Below, piece after piece: positions 37,625 to 45,950 of a stretch of DNA of 64,000 bases. The stretch comes from Nocardioides cremeus (GTDB lineage: Bacteria; Actinomycetota; Actinomycetes; Propionibacteriales; Nocardioidaceae): contig NZ_JAULSC010000006.1 in the NCBI RefSeq assembly GCF_030518195.1, positions 62,001-126,000 of the forward strand. The letters run 5' to 3'. The notes under the pieces were generated by a model. It saw only the letters and a list, made by a program, of their open reading frames with translations. It did not search any database and was not told the DNA's origin. A program made the position numbers and the translations under genes. Position 1 is the first letter of the stretch, and each line of letters begins with the position of its first letter.

Positions 37625-38161
37625 GTGCAGTTCGGTCGCAGCTACGAGGAGTTCGAGGTCGGCGCGACCTACAAGCACTGGCCCGGCAAGACGGTCACCG
37701 AGTTCGACGACCACATGTTCTGCCTGCTGACGATGAACCACCACCCGCTGCACCTCGACAGCAACTACGCCGAGGAGACCACCCAGTTCGCCAAGAACGT
37801 CGTGGTGGGCAACTACGTCTACTCGATCCTGCTCGGCATGTCGGTGCCCGACATCTCCGGCAAGGCGATCGCCAACCTCGAGATCGAGTCGCTGCGCCAC
37901 GTGGCGCCGACCTTCCACGGCGACACGCTCTACGGCGAGACCCGGGTGCTCGACAAGTGGGAGAGCACCTCGAAGGACGACCGTGGCGTCGTGCACGTCG
38001 AGACCATCGGCTACAACCAGGACGGCAAGGTCGTGTGCATCTTCCGCCGCAAGGTGATGGTGCCCAAGGACAACTACCTCGAGCAGCGCGGTGGCGAGCA
38101 GCCCGGACGCCCGGTGCCGCAGCCGGACAAGAACTGGCCGGGGCCCGACGCGCAGCAGTGA
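37625..38161 (+). CDS. MaoC family dehydratase
   Basis: A 178-aa hot-dog-fold protein. It has FGRSYEEFEVGATYKHWPGK, TVTEFDDHMFCLLTMNHHPLHLDSNYAEET (catalytic Asp/His type motif, within about 23-52) and VVVGNYVYSILLGM. Such proteins hydrate enoyl-CoA; this subgroup includes mesaconyl/beta-methylmalyl-CoA hydratase-like enzymes, so the exact substrate is open. GTG 37625 has a strong AGGAGGAG site. It is a single gene, convergent with the BTAD regulator gene. Confidence 0.9.
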   Translation: MQFGRSYEEFEVGATYKHWPGKTVTEFDDHMFCLLTMNHHPLHLDSNYAEETTQFAKNVVVGNYVYSILLGMSVPDISGKAIANLEIESLRHVAPTFHGDTLYGETRVLDKWESTSKDDRGVVHVETIGYNQDGKVVCIFRRKVMVPKDNYLEQRGGEQPGRPVPQPDKNWPGPDAQQ

Positions 38162-38180
38162 GCCACGCGCCGGCGCCGGC

Positions 38181-38975
38181 TCAGGCTTGCTGCAGGCCCA
38201 CCTGCGCGGGGCTCTCGCCGCGCAGCAGCCGCAGGTGCAGTCCGCGGGTCTGGTGGGACGGCTCCACGCCGAGGTCGTCGACCAGGCAGGCCCGGAAGTC
38301 GGCGTAGACCCGCAGTGCGCGGGCCACGTCGCCGAGCTCGGAGAGGGCCGTCATCAACGTGCGGACGGCGATCTCGGAGGTCGGCTCGAAGTGCAGGGCC
38401 GACTTGGCGAGCGTCGCGGCCTCGCGGTGGCAGCCGATGGCCACCGCGCACTCCGCGGCGTCGGTGAGCAGGTCCTGGCGCAGGAGGCGCAGCCTCTCGC
38501 GCTCGGCCCGCACCCAGTCGGCGTCGTCGTCGTAGGCGCGCAGGTCGTCACGGTAGAGGTCGCGGGCGTCCATCGCGGCCATCGCGCCCTCGCTGGGCCG
38601 TGCCTGCTCGCGCATCGCGCGGACCCGGCCGGCGACCTGCTCGAAGGCCGCGACGTCGACCCACACGCCGGTGAGCACCAGGCTGTCGTGGATGCGCACC
38701 ACCGACTCCTTGTCGCCCAGCTGCCGGCGCACCTCGCTGACGGCGGTGCGCAGGCTGCCGCGGCCGCGCTCGCGGCTGGCGTCGGGCCACAGCCGCTCGA
38801 TGATCGACTCGACCCGCACGGGCCGCTCGACGTGGAGTGCCAGCATCCGCAGCAGGTCCATCGTCTTGCCGGTGCGCCAGTCGGCGGGATGGACAGGTGT
38901 GCCGTCGGCCCGCACGACGAAGAGGTCGTCGAGCAGCCGAATCCTCGTGATACCTACAGGTGGTGTGCTTCGCAT
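38181..38975 (-). CDS. Short SARP/BTAD transcriptional regulator
   Basis: A regulator of about 264 aa. An N-terminal OmpR-like winged helix (about 10-105: IRLLDDLFVVRADGTPV, DLLRMLALHVERPVRVE, ERGRGSLRTAVSEVRRQLG) is joined to a BTAD helical domain (about 115-255: AFEQVAGRVRAMREQ, LYRDDLRAY, then ALRVYADFRACLVDDLGVEP). SARP proteins activate natural-product and polysaccharide clusters. Here no ATPase domain follows, so it is the short form. It is divergent from the exopolysaccharide locus and a good candidate for its regulator. ATG 38975 is preferred to 39059 because it has GGGGGGA upstream and a promoter lies between the two. Confidence 0.85.
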   Translation of the reverse strand: MRSTPPVGITRIRLLDDLFVVRADGTPVHPADWRTGKTMDLLRMLALHVERPVRVESIIERLWPDASRERGRGSLRTAVSEVRRQLGDKESVVRIHDSLVLTGVWVDVAAFEQVAGRVRAMREQARPSEGAMAAMDARDLYRDDLRAYDDDADWVRAERERLRLLRQDLLTDAAECAVAIGCHREAATLAKSALHFEPTSEIAVRTLMTALSELGDVARALRVYADFRACLVDDLGVEPSHQTRGLHLRLLRGESPAQVGLQQA

Positions 38976-39050
38976 TCCGTGTTTCCCCCCAGCAACTGAC
39001 CCGAGAAGGTCGGCTTGCCCCGAGTGCAGCACCGGTATGACCGCACCTTG

Positions 39051-39079
39051 ATTCTCCACCTACTCGGTGTGATGTTCAA
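39051..39079 (-). promoter_or_regulatory. Promoter of the BTAD regulator gene
   Basis: On the minus strand TTGAAC (39074-39079) and GAGAAT (39051-39056) are spaced by 17 bp. The start near 39043 lies downstream of the ATG at 39059, which supports the shorter protein from 38975. Confidence 0.5.
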
Positions 39080-39123
39080 CTCATGCTTTTACACAGACTC
39101 TGCTCAATGCGGTAAGGCCGGCA

Positions 39124-39139
39124 TCCCCCAGATCGGGTA
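39124..39139 (-). promoter_or_regulatory. Shared 16-nt motif, copy 1
   Basis: On the minus strand this reads TACCCGATCTGGGGGA. It matches TACCGCATATCGGGGA at 63114-63129 at 12 of 16 positions. The C/G changes at positions 5 and 11 are matched, which keeps an inverted repeat. It may be an operator for the locus. Confidence 0.35.
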
Positions 39140-39247
39140 GGGGCTCCAGCGGCCCCCGCACAGCCGCTCGTCCGACCTGTACCCAACATCGGTGGATTGG
39201 GCTCCTGGACCGCTCGGGGCCCCCAGCCGCGGTCGCACGATGTTGCC

Positions 39248-39273
39248 CGGCGCCGGGGCTCCTCCCGGCGCCG
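39248..39273 (+). other. 10-bp leader hairpin before the exopolysaccharide locus
   Basis: Arms 39248-39257 and 39264-39273 are perfectly complementary around a GCTCCT loop, 22 nt before the ATG at 39296. It does not cover the GGAGGGG binding site. It may be an attenuator, an mRNA-stabilising stem or a protein-binding site. Confidence 0.4.
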
Positions 39274-39295
39274 TCGCGCGAGGTGTGGAGGGGAC

Positions 39296-40615
39296 ATGAG
39301 AGCAGCGGTCATCGGGCTGGGGTACGTCGGGGCGGTCACGGCTGCGGGCCTGGCCGCCCGCGGTCACGACGTGGTGGGCGTCGACGTCGACGAGGCCAAG
39401 GTCGCGCAGCTGTCGGCCGGCCACAGTCCCGTCGTGGAACCGGGGCTGAACGAGCTGATCGCCGACGGGGTCGCGTCGGGACGGCTGCGGGCGACCACCG
39501 ACGTCGTCGAGGCGATGCAGCGGGCCGAGGTGTGCCTGGTCTGCGTCGGGACCCCGTCGGGGGCGCACGGCGAGACCGACCTGAGCCACGTCGAGCGGGC
39601 CCTCGCCGGGGTCCGTGACGCGCTCGCCCTGGCCGCCCCGCCCGAGGGCGGGCTGCTGTCGGTGGTCGTGCGCTCCACGGTGCCGCCCGGCACGGGCGAC
39701 CAGGTGGTGGCCCCGGTCTTCGACGACGCCGTCGCCGGCGGCTGGGAGGTCGCGACCGCGATGTGCCCCGAGTTCCTGCGCGAGGGCTGCGGGGTCGCGG
39801 ACTTCTACGACCCGCCCTTCCTGGTCATCGGCACCGAGCACCCCGGCACCCGTGCCCAGCTCGAGGAGCTCTTCGCCTTCCTCGACGTCCCTGCCCACCA
39901 GGTCGACGTGCGCACCGCCGAGGCGCTGAAGTACGCCTGCAACGCCTTCCACGCGACCAAGGTGGTCTTCGCTAACGAGGTGGCCCGCGTCTTCCGCTCG
40001 TACGGCGTCGACGCGCGCCGGGTGATGGAGATCTTCTGCGAGGACCACAAGCTCAACATCGCCCCGGCCTACCTGCGCCCCGGCTTCGCCTTCGGCGGGT
40101 CGTGCCTGCCCAAGGACCTGCGCTCGCTGCACCACATGGCCCGCGAGAGCGACGTCGACGTGCCGCTGATGTTCGCGACCACGACCAGCAACGAGCTGGT
40201 CGTGCGCGAGGTCGTCGACCGGGTCGTGGCCAGCGGCCGCTGCCGGGTCGGGATGCTCGGGCTGAGCTTCAAGGCCGACACCGACGACGTGCGCGAGAGC
40301 CCCAGCGTCGACCTCGCCGAGCGGCTGGTCGGCAAGGGCTACGACGTGCGGATCTACGACCCGGTGCTGGTGCCGGAGGACCTGGTCGGCGAGAACCGGG
40401 CGCACCTGACCTCGCGGCTGCCGCACCTGAGCCGCCTGCTGGCACCGACGCCGGAGGCGGCCCTGGCCGGAGCCGACGTGGCGCTGGTCTCCACCGGCGC
40501 CCGACTGGCCGTCGAGGCGCTGCTGGCCGCCGACCCGCCGGTGGTGCTGGACCTGCACGGGGCGCTGGGCCCCGAGGTCGAGGCACTCGCGGGCTACCGG
40601 GGGACCGGGTGGTGA
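39296..40615 (+). CDS. Nucleotide-sugar dehydrogenase, GDP-mannose 6-dehydrogenase (AlgD)-like
   Basis: A 439-aa enzyme that oxidises a sugar nucleotide twice at C6 to a uronic acid with NAD. The Rossmann loop is GLGYVG (7-12), and the catalytic Cys270 is in GGSCLPKDL. The segments NAFHATKVVFANEVARVF and CEDHKLNIAPAYLRPGFAFG resemble Pseudomonas AlgD (GDP-mannose type) more than UDP-glucose dehydrogenase, so GDP-mannuronate is the favoured product. The final specificity is inference. GGAGGGG precedes the ATG. It is the first gene of the rightward cluster, and its stop overlaps the next start. Confidence 0.88.
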   Translation: MRAAVIGLGYVGAVTAAGLAARGHDVVGVDVDEAKVAQLSAGHSPVVEPGLNELIADGVASGRLRATTDVVEAMQRAEVCLVCVGTPSGAHGETDLSHVERALAGVRDALALAAPPEGGLLSVVVRSTVPPGTGDQVVAPVFDDAVAGGWEVATAMCPEFLREGCGVADFYDPPFLVIGTEHPGTRAQLEELFAFLDVPAHQVDVRTAEALKYACNAFHATKVVFANEVARVFRSYGVDARRVMEIFCEDHKLNIAPAYLRPGFAFGGSCLPKDLRSLHHMARESDVDVPLMFATTTSNELVVREVVDRVVASGRCRVGMLGLSFKADTDDVRESPSVDLAERLVGKGYDVRIYDPVLVPEDLVGENRAHLTSRLPHLSRLLAPTPEAALAGADVALVSTGARLAVEALLAADPPVVLDLHGALGPEVEALAGYRGTGW

Positions 40616-41862
40616 GCCGCGCACGACCCGGCGCCGGGGCGGCGCGGGTGCTGATCATCGTGCAGAACCTGCCGGTGCCCTTCGACCGTCGCGTGTGGCT
40701 GGAGTGCCGCACCCTGACCCGCGCCGGCCACGACGTCACGGTCGTGTGCCCCCGTGGCAGCGGCACGGGCCGCTTCCAGGTCGTGGACGGCGTCACCATC
40801 CACGCCTACCGCCCGTACGCCCCGGGGGGCGGCGCCGCGGGCTACGTCGCGGAGTACGTCTGGTCGTTCCTGGCCACCGCGTGGCTGGTGCTGCGCGCGC
40901 GCCGGGCCGGTCGCTTCGACGTGGTGCAGGCCTGCAACCCGCCCGACATCTTCTGGCCGCTGGCGCGCTGGCTGCGGATGCGCGACGGTACCCGCTTCGT
41001 TTTCGACCACCACGACCTGTGCCCCGAGCTCTACGAGTCGCGCTTCCCCGACGGCCCCCGGCTGGCCCACCGCGGCCTGCTGGCGCTCGAGCGGCGTACC
41101 TTCCGCACCGCCGACCGGGTGGTCTCGACCAACGAGTCGTACGCCGCGGTCGCGGTCTCGCGGGGCGGCAAGGACCCCGAGCACGTGCGCGTGGTGCGCA
41201 CCGGGCCCGACCTCGAGCGGCTGCACCCGGTCGAGCCCGACGAGCGGCTGCGCCGCGGCCGGCGCCACCTGGTGGCCTACCTGGGCGTGATGGGGCCGCA
41301 GGACGGGGTCGACGTGGTGATCGCCGCCGCCGACCTCGTCGTGAACCGGTGGGGCCGCGACGACGTGGCGTTCGCGGTGATGGGCGGCGGCGACTGCCAC
41401 CAGGAGCTGGTCGCCGAGCGCGACCGCCTCGGGCTGCAGGACGCCGTCGACATGCCCGGCCGGGTCAGCGACGAGCACGTGCTCGAGGTGCTCTCGACCG
41501 CCGACGTCGGGCTCTCGCCCGACCCCAGCAACCCCCTCAACGACGTCTCGACCATGAACAAGACGATGGAGTACATGGCCCTCGGGCTCCCGGTGCTGGC
41601 CTTCGACCTGCCCGAGACCCGCGTCTCGGCCGGCGACGCCGCCCGCTTCGTGGCGCGCGAGGCCGGGGCCGAGGAGTACGCCCGGGCGCTGCTGGCCCTG
41701 CTCGACGACCCGGCCCGGCGCGAGGAGATGGCGCGCGCCGGACGGCGCCGGGTCGAGGACGAGCTCGCCTGGGTCCACCAGGAGCGGGGCTACCTGGCCG
41801 TCGTCGAGGAGCTGGCCGAGCTGGCCGGTCGCGTCGACGACCTGCAGGAAGCGCGGGGCTGA
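40612..41862 (+). CDS. Glycosyltransferase, GT-B fold, family 4 type
   Basis: A 416-aa glycosyltransferase. The N-terminal domain has VLIIVQNLPVPFDRRVWLEC and FDHHDLCPELYESRF. The C-terminal donor-binding domain has YLGVMGPQDGVDVVIAAADL, MGGGDCHQELV, LSPDPSNPLNDVSTMNKTME and YMALGLPVLAFDLPETR. The DRRVWLE and MNKTMEYMA signatures are typical of WcaI/WbuB-like enzymes in exopolysaccharide loci. It adds one sugar to the repeat unit on the cytoplasmic face. GTG 40612 overlaps the previous stop; GTG 40609 is an alternative. Confidence 0.88.
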   Translation: MSRARPGAGAARVLIIVQNLPVPFDRRVWLECRTLTRAGHDVTVVCPRGSGTGRFQVVDGVTIHAYRPYAPGGGAAGYVAEYVWSFLATAWLVLRARRAGRFDVVQACNPPDIFWPLARWLRMRDGTRFVFDHHDLCPELYESRFPDGPRLAHRGLLALERRTFRTADRVVSTNESYAAVAVSRGGKDPEHVRVVRTGPDLERLHPVEPDERLRRGRRHLVAYLGVMGPQDGVDVVIAAADLVVNRWGRDDVAFAVMGGGDCHQELVAERDRLGLQDAVDMPGRVSDEHVLEVLSTADVGLSPDPSNPLNDVSTMNKTMEYMALGLPVLAFDLPETRVSAGDAARFVAREAGAEEYARALLALLDDPARREEMARAGRRRVEDELAWVHQERGYLAVVEELAELAGRVDDLQEARG

Positions 41863-41865
41863 GCC

Positions 41866-43791
41866 GTGTGCGGCATCGCGGGCGCCTACCAGCAGGACGA
41901 CGGCAAGGTGCTCGTCGACACGATGACCGAGCGCCTGGAGCACCGCGGCCCCGACGCGCGCGGCGTGGTGGAGCTCGTCGACCCGACCACCTCGGTCGTG
42001 CTCGGGCACCGGCGGCTCTCCATCATCGACCCGGTCGCGGCCTCCGACCAGCCGTTCTCGAAGCACGGCCTGCGCCTGGTCTACAACGGCGAGGTCTACA
42101 ACTACCGCGAGCTGCGCTCCGAGCTGGAGTCGCGCGGGGTGCGCTTCGCCACGGCCTGCGACACCGAGGTGGTGCTCGAGGTCTGGCGGGCCTGGGGGAC
42201 CGCTGGCCTGGCCCGCCTGCGCGGCATGTTCGCCCTGGCCGTGCACGACGAGCGCACCGGCTGCCTGACCCTGGCGCGCGACCCCTTCGGCATCAAGCCG
42301 CTCTACGTGCTGCGCCGCGGCGCCGGCGTCGTCTTCGCCTCCGAGCTCAAGGCGGTCGTCGCCGCGCTCGGCCCCGAGCTGTCCGTCGACCCGGCCGGGA
42401 TGGTCGCCTCGACGCTGTACTACTGGCTGCCCACCGAGACCGACGCCGTGCGCGGCGTGCGCAAGCTGGCGCCGGGCACCTGGTCGGAGCACCGGCCCGA
42501 CGGCACCAGCCGCAGCGGGGTGTTCTGCAGCCTCGCCGAGGAGGCCGCCGACGCGGCCGCCGGTCCGCCGGTCGACCTGGCCGCGGTCCTGGAGGACTCG
42601 GTGCGCGCGCACCTGGTCTCCGACGTGCCGGTGGCGACCTTCCTCAGCGGCGGGCTCGACTCAAGCATCGTGACCGCCCTGGCGCACCGGCACGACCCGG
42701 GCATCGAGGCGTGGACCATCGGCTTCCGCGCCGTCGACCGGCGCCTCGAGGCGATGCCCGACGACGCGGCCTACGCCCGCCGGCTCGCGCAGCACCTCGG
42801 GGTGCGTCTGCACGAGATCGAGATCGGTCCCGACGTGGTCTCCATGCTGCCGCGGATGGTCGACGTGCTCGACGAGCCGGTCGGCGACCCGGCCGCCCTC
42901 AACACGTTCCTGATGTGCGAGGCCGCCCGCACGGCGGGCGTCGAGGTGCTGCTGTCGGGCACCGGCGCCGACGAGCTCTTCGGCGGCTACCGCAAGCACC
43001 TGGCCAACCTGCTGGCCGCCCGCTACCGCCGCCTGCCCGCGTCGCTGCGCTCGCGGGTGGTCGGCCCGGCGGTCGAGCGGCTCCCGGTCGCGCTCGCCGG
43101 GCGCGGGGTGCGACCGGTGCGGTGGGCCCAGCGCTTCGTCGCGTTCGCCGGCCTGCCCGAGCAGGAGGCGTTCCGGCGCAGCTACACGCTGCACGACCCC
43201 GAGGGGCTGCAGGCGCTGCTCGACCCCGAGCTCGGTGGCCTGGTCGACGACCTGCTCGAGCAGCACCGCGCGACGTACGAGGACACGGCGTTCGACGACC
43301 ACGTCGAGCGGATGTGCCTGGCCGACACACGGATGTTCCTGCCGGGCCTGAACCTGACCTACACCGACCGTGCGTCGATGGCGGCCTCCACCGAGGTGCG
43401 GGTGCCCTTCGTCGACATCGAGGTGCTGCGGGCGGCCTTCGCGCCGCAGGCGGTCCCCAAGATCGACGGCCGGGTGCAGAAGGCCGGCCTGAAGGCGGTC
43501 GCGCGGTCCTGGTTGCCCGACGAGGTCATCGACCGGCCCAAGGCCTCCTTCGGCGCGCCGCTGCGGGCCTGGACCACCCACGACCTGCGCCCGATGATCG
43601 ACGACCTCCTGCTGGGCGGCGAGCTGGTCGGCTCGGGCTTCCTGCGGCGCGAGCCCCTGGCCGCGCTGGTCCACGACCAGCGCAGCGGGCGGCGCGACCG
43701 CTCCCAGCAGATCTACCAGCTGCTCAGCCTGGAGCTGTGGCTGCGCAACGCCCGCGGCGCCGGTGTCGGCGCCGGCACAGGAGGTGCGTGA
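41866..43791 (+). CDS. asnB: Asparagine synthetase-like glutamine amidotransferase
   Basis: A 641-aa class II amidotransferase. The N-terminal glutaminase starts CGIAGAY with the nucleophilic Cys2, then LEHRGPDARG and YNGEVYNYRELR. The C-terminal synthetase domain has the ATP PP-loop FLSGGLDSS (about 259-267), LLSGTGADELFGGY and VPFVDIEVLRAAF. Although classed as asparagine synthetase, paralogs in polysaccharide loci are thought to amidate a sugar carboxylate. With the uronate-forming dehydrogenase two genes upstream, uronamide formation is plausible but unproven. GTG start 3 nt after the previous stop; its stop overlaps the next ATG. Confidence 0.9.
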   Translation: MCGIAGAYQQDDGKVLVDTMTERLEHRGPDARGVVELVDPTTSVVLGHRRLSIIDPVAASDQPFSKHGLRLVYNGEVYNYRELRSELESRGVRFATACDTEVVLEVWRAWGTAGLARLRGMFALAVHDERTGCLTLARDPFGIKPLYVLRRGAGVVFASELKAVVAALGPELSVDPAGMVASTLYYWLPTETDAVRGVRKLAPGTWSEHRPDGTSRSGVFCSLAEEAADAAAGPPVDLAAVLEDSVRAHLVSDVPVATFLSGGLDSSIVTALAHRHDPGIEAWTIGFRAVDRRLEAMPDDAAYARRLAQHLGVRLHEIEIGPDVVSMLPRMVDVLDEPVGDPAALNTFLMCEAARTAGVEVLLSGTGADELFGGYRKHLANLLAARYRRLPASLRSRVVGPAVERLPVALAGRGVRPVRWAQRFVAFAGLPEQEAFRRSYTLHDPEGLQALLDPELGGLVDDLLEQHRATYEDTAFDDHVERMCLADTRMFLPGLNLTYTDRASMAASTEVRVPFVDIEVLRAAFAPQAVPKIDGRVQKAGLKAVARSWLPDEVIDRPKASFGAPLRAWTTHDLRPMIDDLLLGGELVGSGFLRREPLAALVHDQRSGRRDRSQQIYQLLSLELWLRNARGAGVGAGTGGA

Positions 43792-45950
43792 TGAAGAGAC
43801 CCGACGAGGAGACGCGGATGTGGCACGTGGCCCAGAACTACAGCTCCGGTGAGCTCGCGGTGCTCGAGGCACCCGTGCCCTCCTGCCGGCCCGGCGGGGT
43901 GCTGGTGCGCTCGTCGTACTCGCTGATCTCGACCGGCACCGAGCTGATGAAGGTCTCCGAGGCGCGGATGTCGCTGCTGTCGAAGGCGCGGCACCGTCCC
44001 GACCAGGTGCGCCAGGTGCTCGACGCGGTCGCCCAGAACGGTGCGGTGGCGACCTACCGCAAGACCCGCAACCGGCTCGACTCCTGGACGCCCCTGGGCT
44101 ACTCGCTGTGCGGCGTGGTCGTGGAGGTCGGGGAGGGCGTGCACGGCTTCGAGGTCGGTGACCTGGTCGCCGCAGCGGGCAACGAGTTCGCGCTGCACGC
44201 CGAGGTCAACTGGGTGCCGCGCAACCTCTGCGTGCGGGTGCCCGACGGGGTGCTCGCCGAGCACGCCGCCTTCTCCACGGTCGGTGCCATCGCGATGCAG
44301 GCGCTGCGCCGGGCGGAGGTGCAGCTGGGGGAGACCGCCTGCGTCATCGGGTTGGGCCTGGTCGGCCAGCTGCTGGTGCGGCTGCTGGTCGGCGCCGGGG
44401 TCCGGGTGGTGGGCCTCGACACCGTCGAGGAGCGCTGCCGCACCGCCGAGGAGGGCGGCGCCGTGGGCTGCGCCGGGCCCGACCCGGCGGGGGTGGACCG
44501 GCTCGAGGTGCTGCTGCGGGCCGGGGCGCCGGGGGGCGCCGACCACGTCTTCCTGGCCGCGGGCGGGGCGAGCAACGAGCCCGTCGAGCTCGCCGCGCGG
44601 CTGGCTCGCGACCGGGCCTGCGTCGTCGACATCGGCAAGACGCGCCTCGACCTGCCCTGGAACGCCTACTACGAGAAGGAGCTCGACGTCCGGTTCTCGC
44701 GCTCCTACGGCCCGGGCCGGTATGACGACCGCTACGAGCTCGACGGCGTCGACTACCCGCTGGGCTACGTGCGCTGGACCGAGGAGCGCAATATCGCCTG
44801 CTTCCTCGCGCTGCTGGCCGACGGCTCCCTCGACATCGCAGCGCTCGTCTCGAGCAACCACCCGGTCACCGAGGCGCCGCAGGTCTACGAGCGGCTGCGC
44901 ACCGGCGGGATCACCGGGGTCGGCCACCTGCTGTCCTACCCGGCCCGGGACGGCTCGGGACCGGTCGGCGCGGACACCCCGCGCCCCACCGCTCCCAGCG
45001 CCGCCCGGCGGCCCCGGGCCCGCGACGGCGCGGTGCGCCTGGGCGTCATCGGCGCCGGCAGCCACGCCTCGGCGATGCTGCTGCCCGGCCTGGCCTCCTC
45101 CGGCGACGTCGCGCTGGTCCGGGTCGCCACGGCACGGTCGTTGTCGAGCATCAACGCCCAACGTGCCTTCGGCTTCGAGTCTGCCGGCACCGAGGCCCGG
45201 TCGGTGATCGAGGACTACAGCCTCGACGCCGTGCTCGTGGCCACCCGGCACCGCACCCACGCCGACCTCGTCTGCGCCGCTCTCGAGAGCGGCAAGGCGG
45301 TCTACGTCGAGAAGCCGTTGGCGCTCAGCCACGAGGAGCTGGCGCGCGTCGAGGAGACGATGGCCCGCACCGGCAACGACCGCCTGATGGTCGGGTTCAA
45401 CCGGCGCTTCGCGCCCAGCTTCCTCGACCTCCGGCGCCGCTTCGGCGAGGTCGGCGAGCCGGTCGCGCTGCGCTACCTGGTCAACGCCGGGCGGCTCGGG
45501 GCCAGCAGCTGGTACCTCGACGAGGCCGAGGGGTCCCGGTTCGTCGGCGAGGGCGGGCACTTCATCGACCTGCTCAGCGCCTGGACCGGCGAGGACCCGG
45601 TGGCCGTGTGCGCCCAGCACGGCGAGGGCCAGGACGTGAGCCTGGTGCTGCGCTTCGCCGGCGGTTCGCTGGCCACGCTGACCTACGCGACCGGCGGCTC
45701 GCGCCGCTGCGGCAAGGAGAGCCTCGACGTGCTCGGGGGAGGGCGCAGCGCCCATCTCGACAACTTCGTGCGCACGACGGTGTGGACCGAGCGGGGCCGG
45801 CAGTCGCGGCGCTCGCGCACCGGACCCGACAAGGGTCACCGCGCCGCGGTCGCGGCCTTCGTCACCGCGGTCCGCACGGGCGGGCCGATGCCCATCGACC
45901 CGGCCTCGCTGGTGACCACCACCCGCACCACCCTGGAGGCGGCACGATGA
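43791..45950 (+). CDS. Fusion oxidoreductase: MDR domain plus Gfo/Idh/MocA domain
   Basis: A 719-aa protein of two oxidoreductases. Residues 10-380 are a medium-chain dehydrogenase-like domain (SLISTGTELMKV, VIGLGLVGQLLVRLLVGAG, NAYYEKELDVRFSRSYGPGR). Residues 415-719 are a Gfo/Idh/MocA enzyme (LGVIGAGSHASAML from about 417, VYVEKPLALSHEELARVE, GGHFIDLLSAWTGEDP). This bi-domain type is recurrent in polysaccharide clusters next to heparinase II/III and asnB genes; the reaction is unknown but is probably NAD-linked sugar-nucleotide conversion. It is translationally coupled on both sides (TGATG and ATGA). Confidence 0.88.
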   Translation: MKRPDEETRMWHVAQNYSSGELAVLEAPVPSCRPGGVLVRSSYSLISTGTELMKVSEARMSLLSKARHRPDQVRQVLDAVAQNGAVATYRKTRNRLDSWTPLGYSLCGVVVEVGEGVHGFEVGDLVAAAGNEFALHAEVNWVPRNLCVRVPDGVLAEHAAFSTVGAIAMQALRRAEVQLGETACVIGLGLVGQLLVRLLVGAGVRVVGLDTVEERCRTAEEGGAVGCAGPDPAGVDRLEVLLRAGAPGGADHVFLAAGGASNEPVELAARLARDRACVVDIGKTRLDLPWNAYYEKELDVRFSRSYGPGRYDDRYELDGVDYPLGYVRWTEERNIACFLALLADGSLDIAALVSSNHPVTEAPQVYERLRTGGITGVGHLLSYPARDGSGPVGADTPRPTAPSAARRPRARDGAVRLGVIGAGSHASAMLLPGLASSGDVALVRVATARSLSSINAQRAFGFESAGTEARSVIEDYSLDAVLVATRHRTHADLVCAALESGKAVYVEKPLALSHEELARVEETMARTGNDRLMVGFNRRFAPSFLDLRRRFGEVGEPVALRYLVNAGRLGASSWYLDEAEGSRFVGEGGHFIDLLSAWTGEDPVAVCAQHGEGQDVSLVLRFAGGSLATLTYATGGSRRCGKESLDVLGGGRSAHLDNFVRTTVWTERGRQSRRSRTGPDKGHRAAVAAFVTAVRTGGPMPIDPASLVTTTRTTLEAAR

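Larger units (their letters stand above)
38976..39295. other. Divergent regulatory region between the BTAD regulator and the exopolysaccharide locus
   Basis: No gene. It is relatively AT-rich around 39050-39115, unlike its surroundings. It holds the BTAD-gene promoter (39051-39079), a 16-nt motif (39124-39139) also present at 63114, a CCCAA/TTGGG inverted repeat (39182-39201), and a perfect 10-bp hairpin (39248-39273) just before the first exopolysaccharide gene. Confidence 0.6.

Noticed and set aside
23147..38975. Integrated mobile element
   Set aside because: The accessory gene content suggested it, but no integrase, transposase, tRNA target or flanking direct repeats were seen and base composition appears even.
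40695..43790. Upstream part of a 1751-aa plus-strand frame that runs into the fusion oxidoreductase
   Set aside because: The recognisable protein begins at ATG 43791. The upstream part is Arg/Pro/Gly-rich and overlaps the GT4 and asnB genes in another frame.
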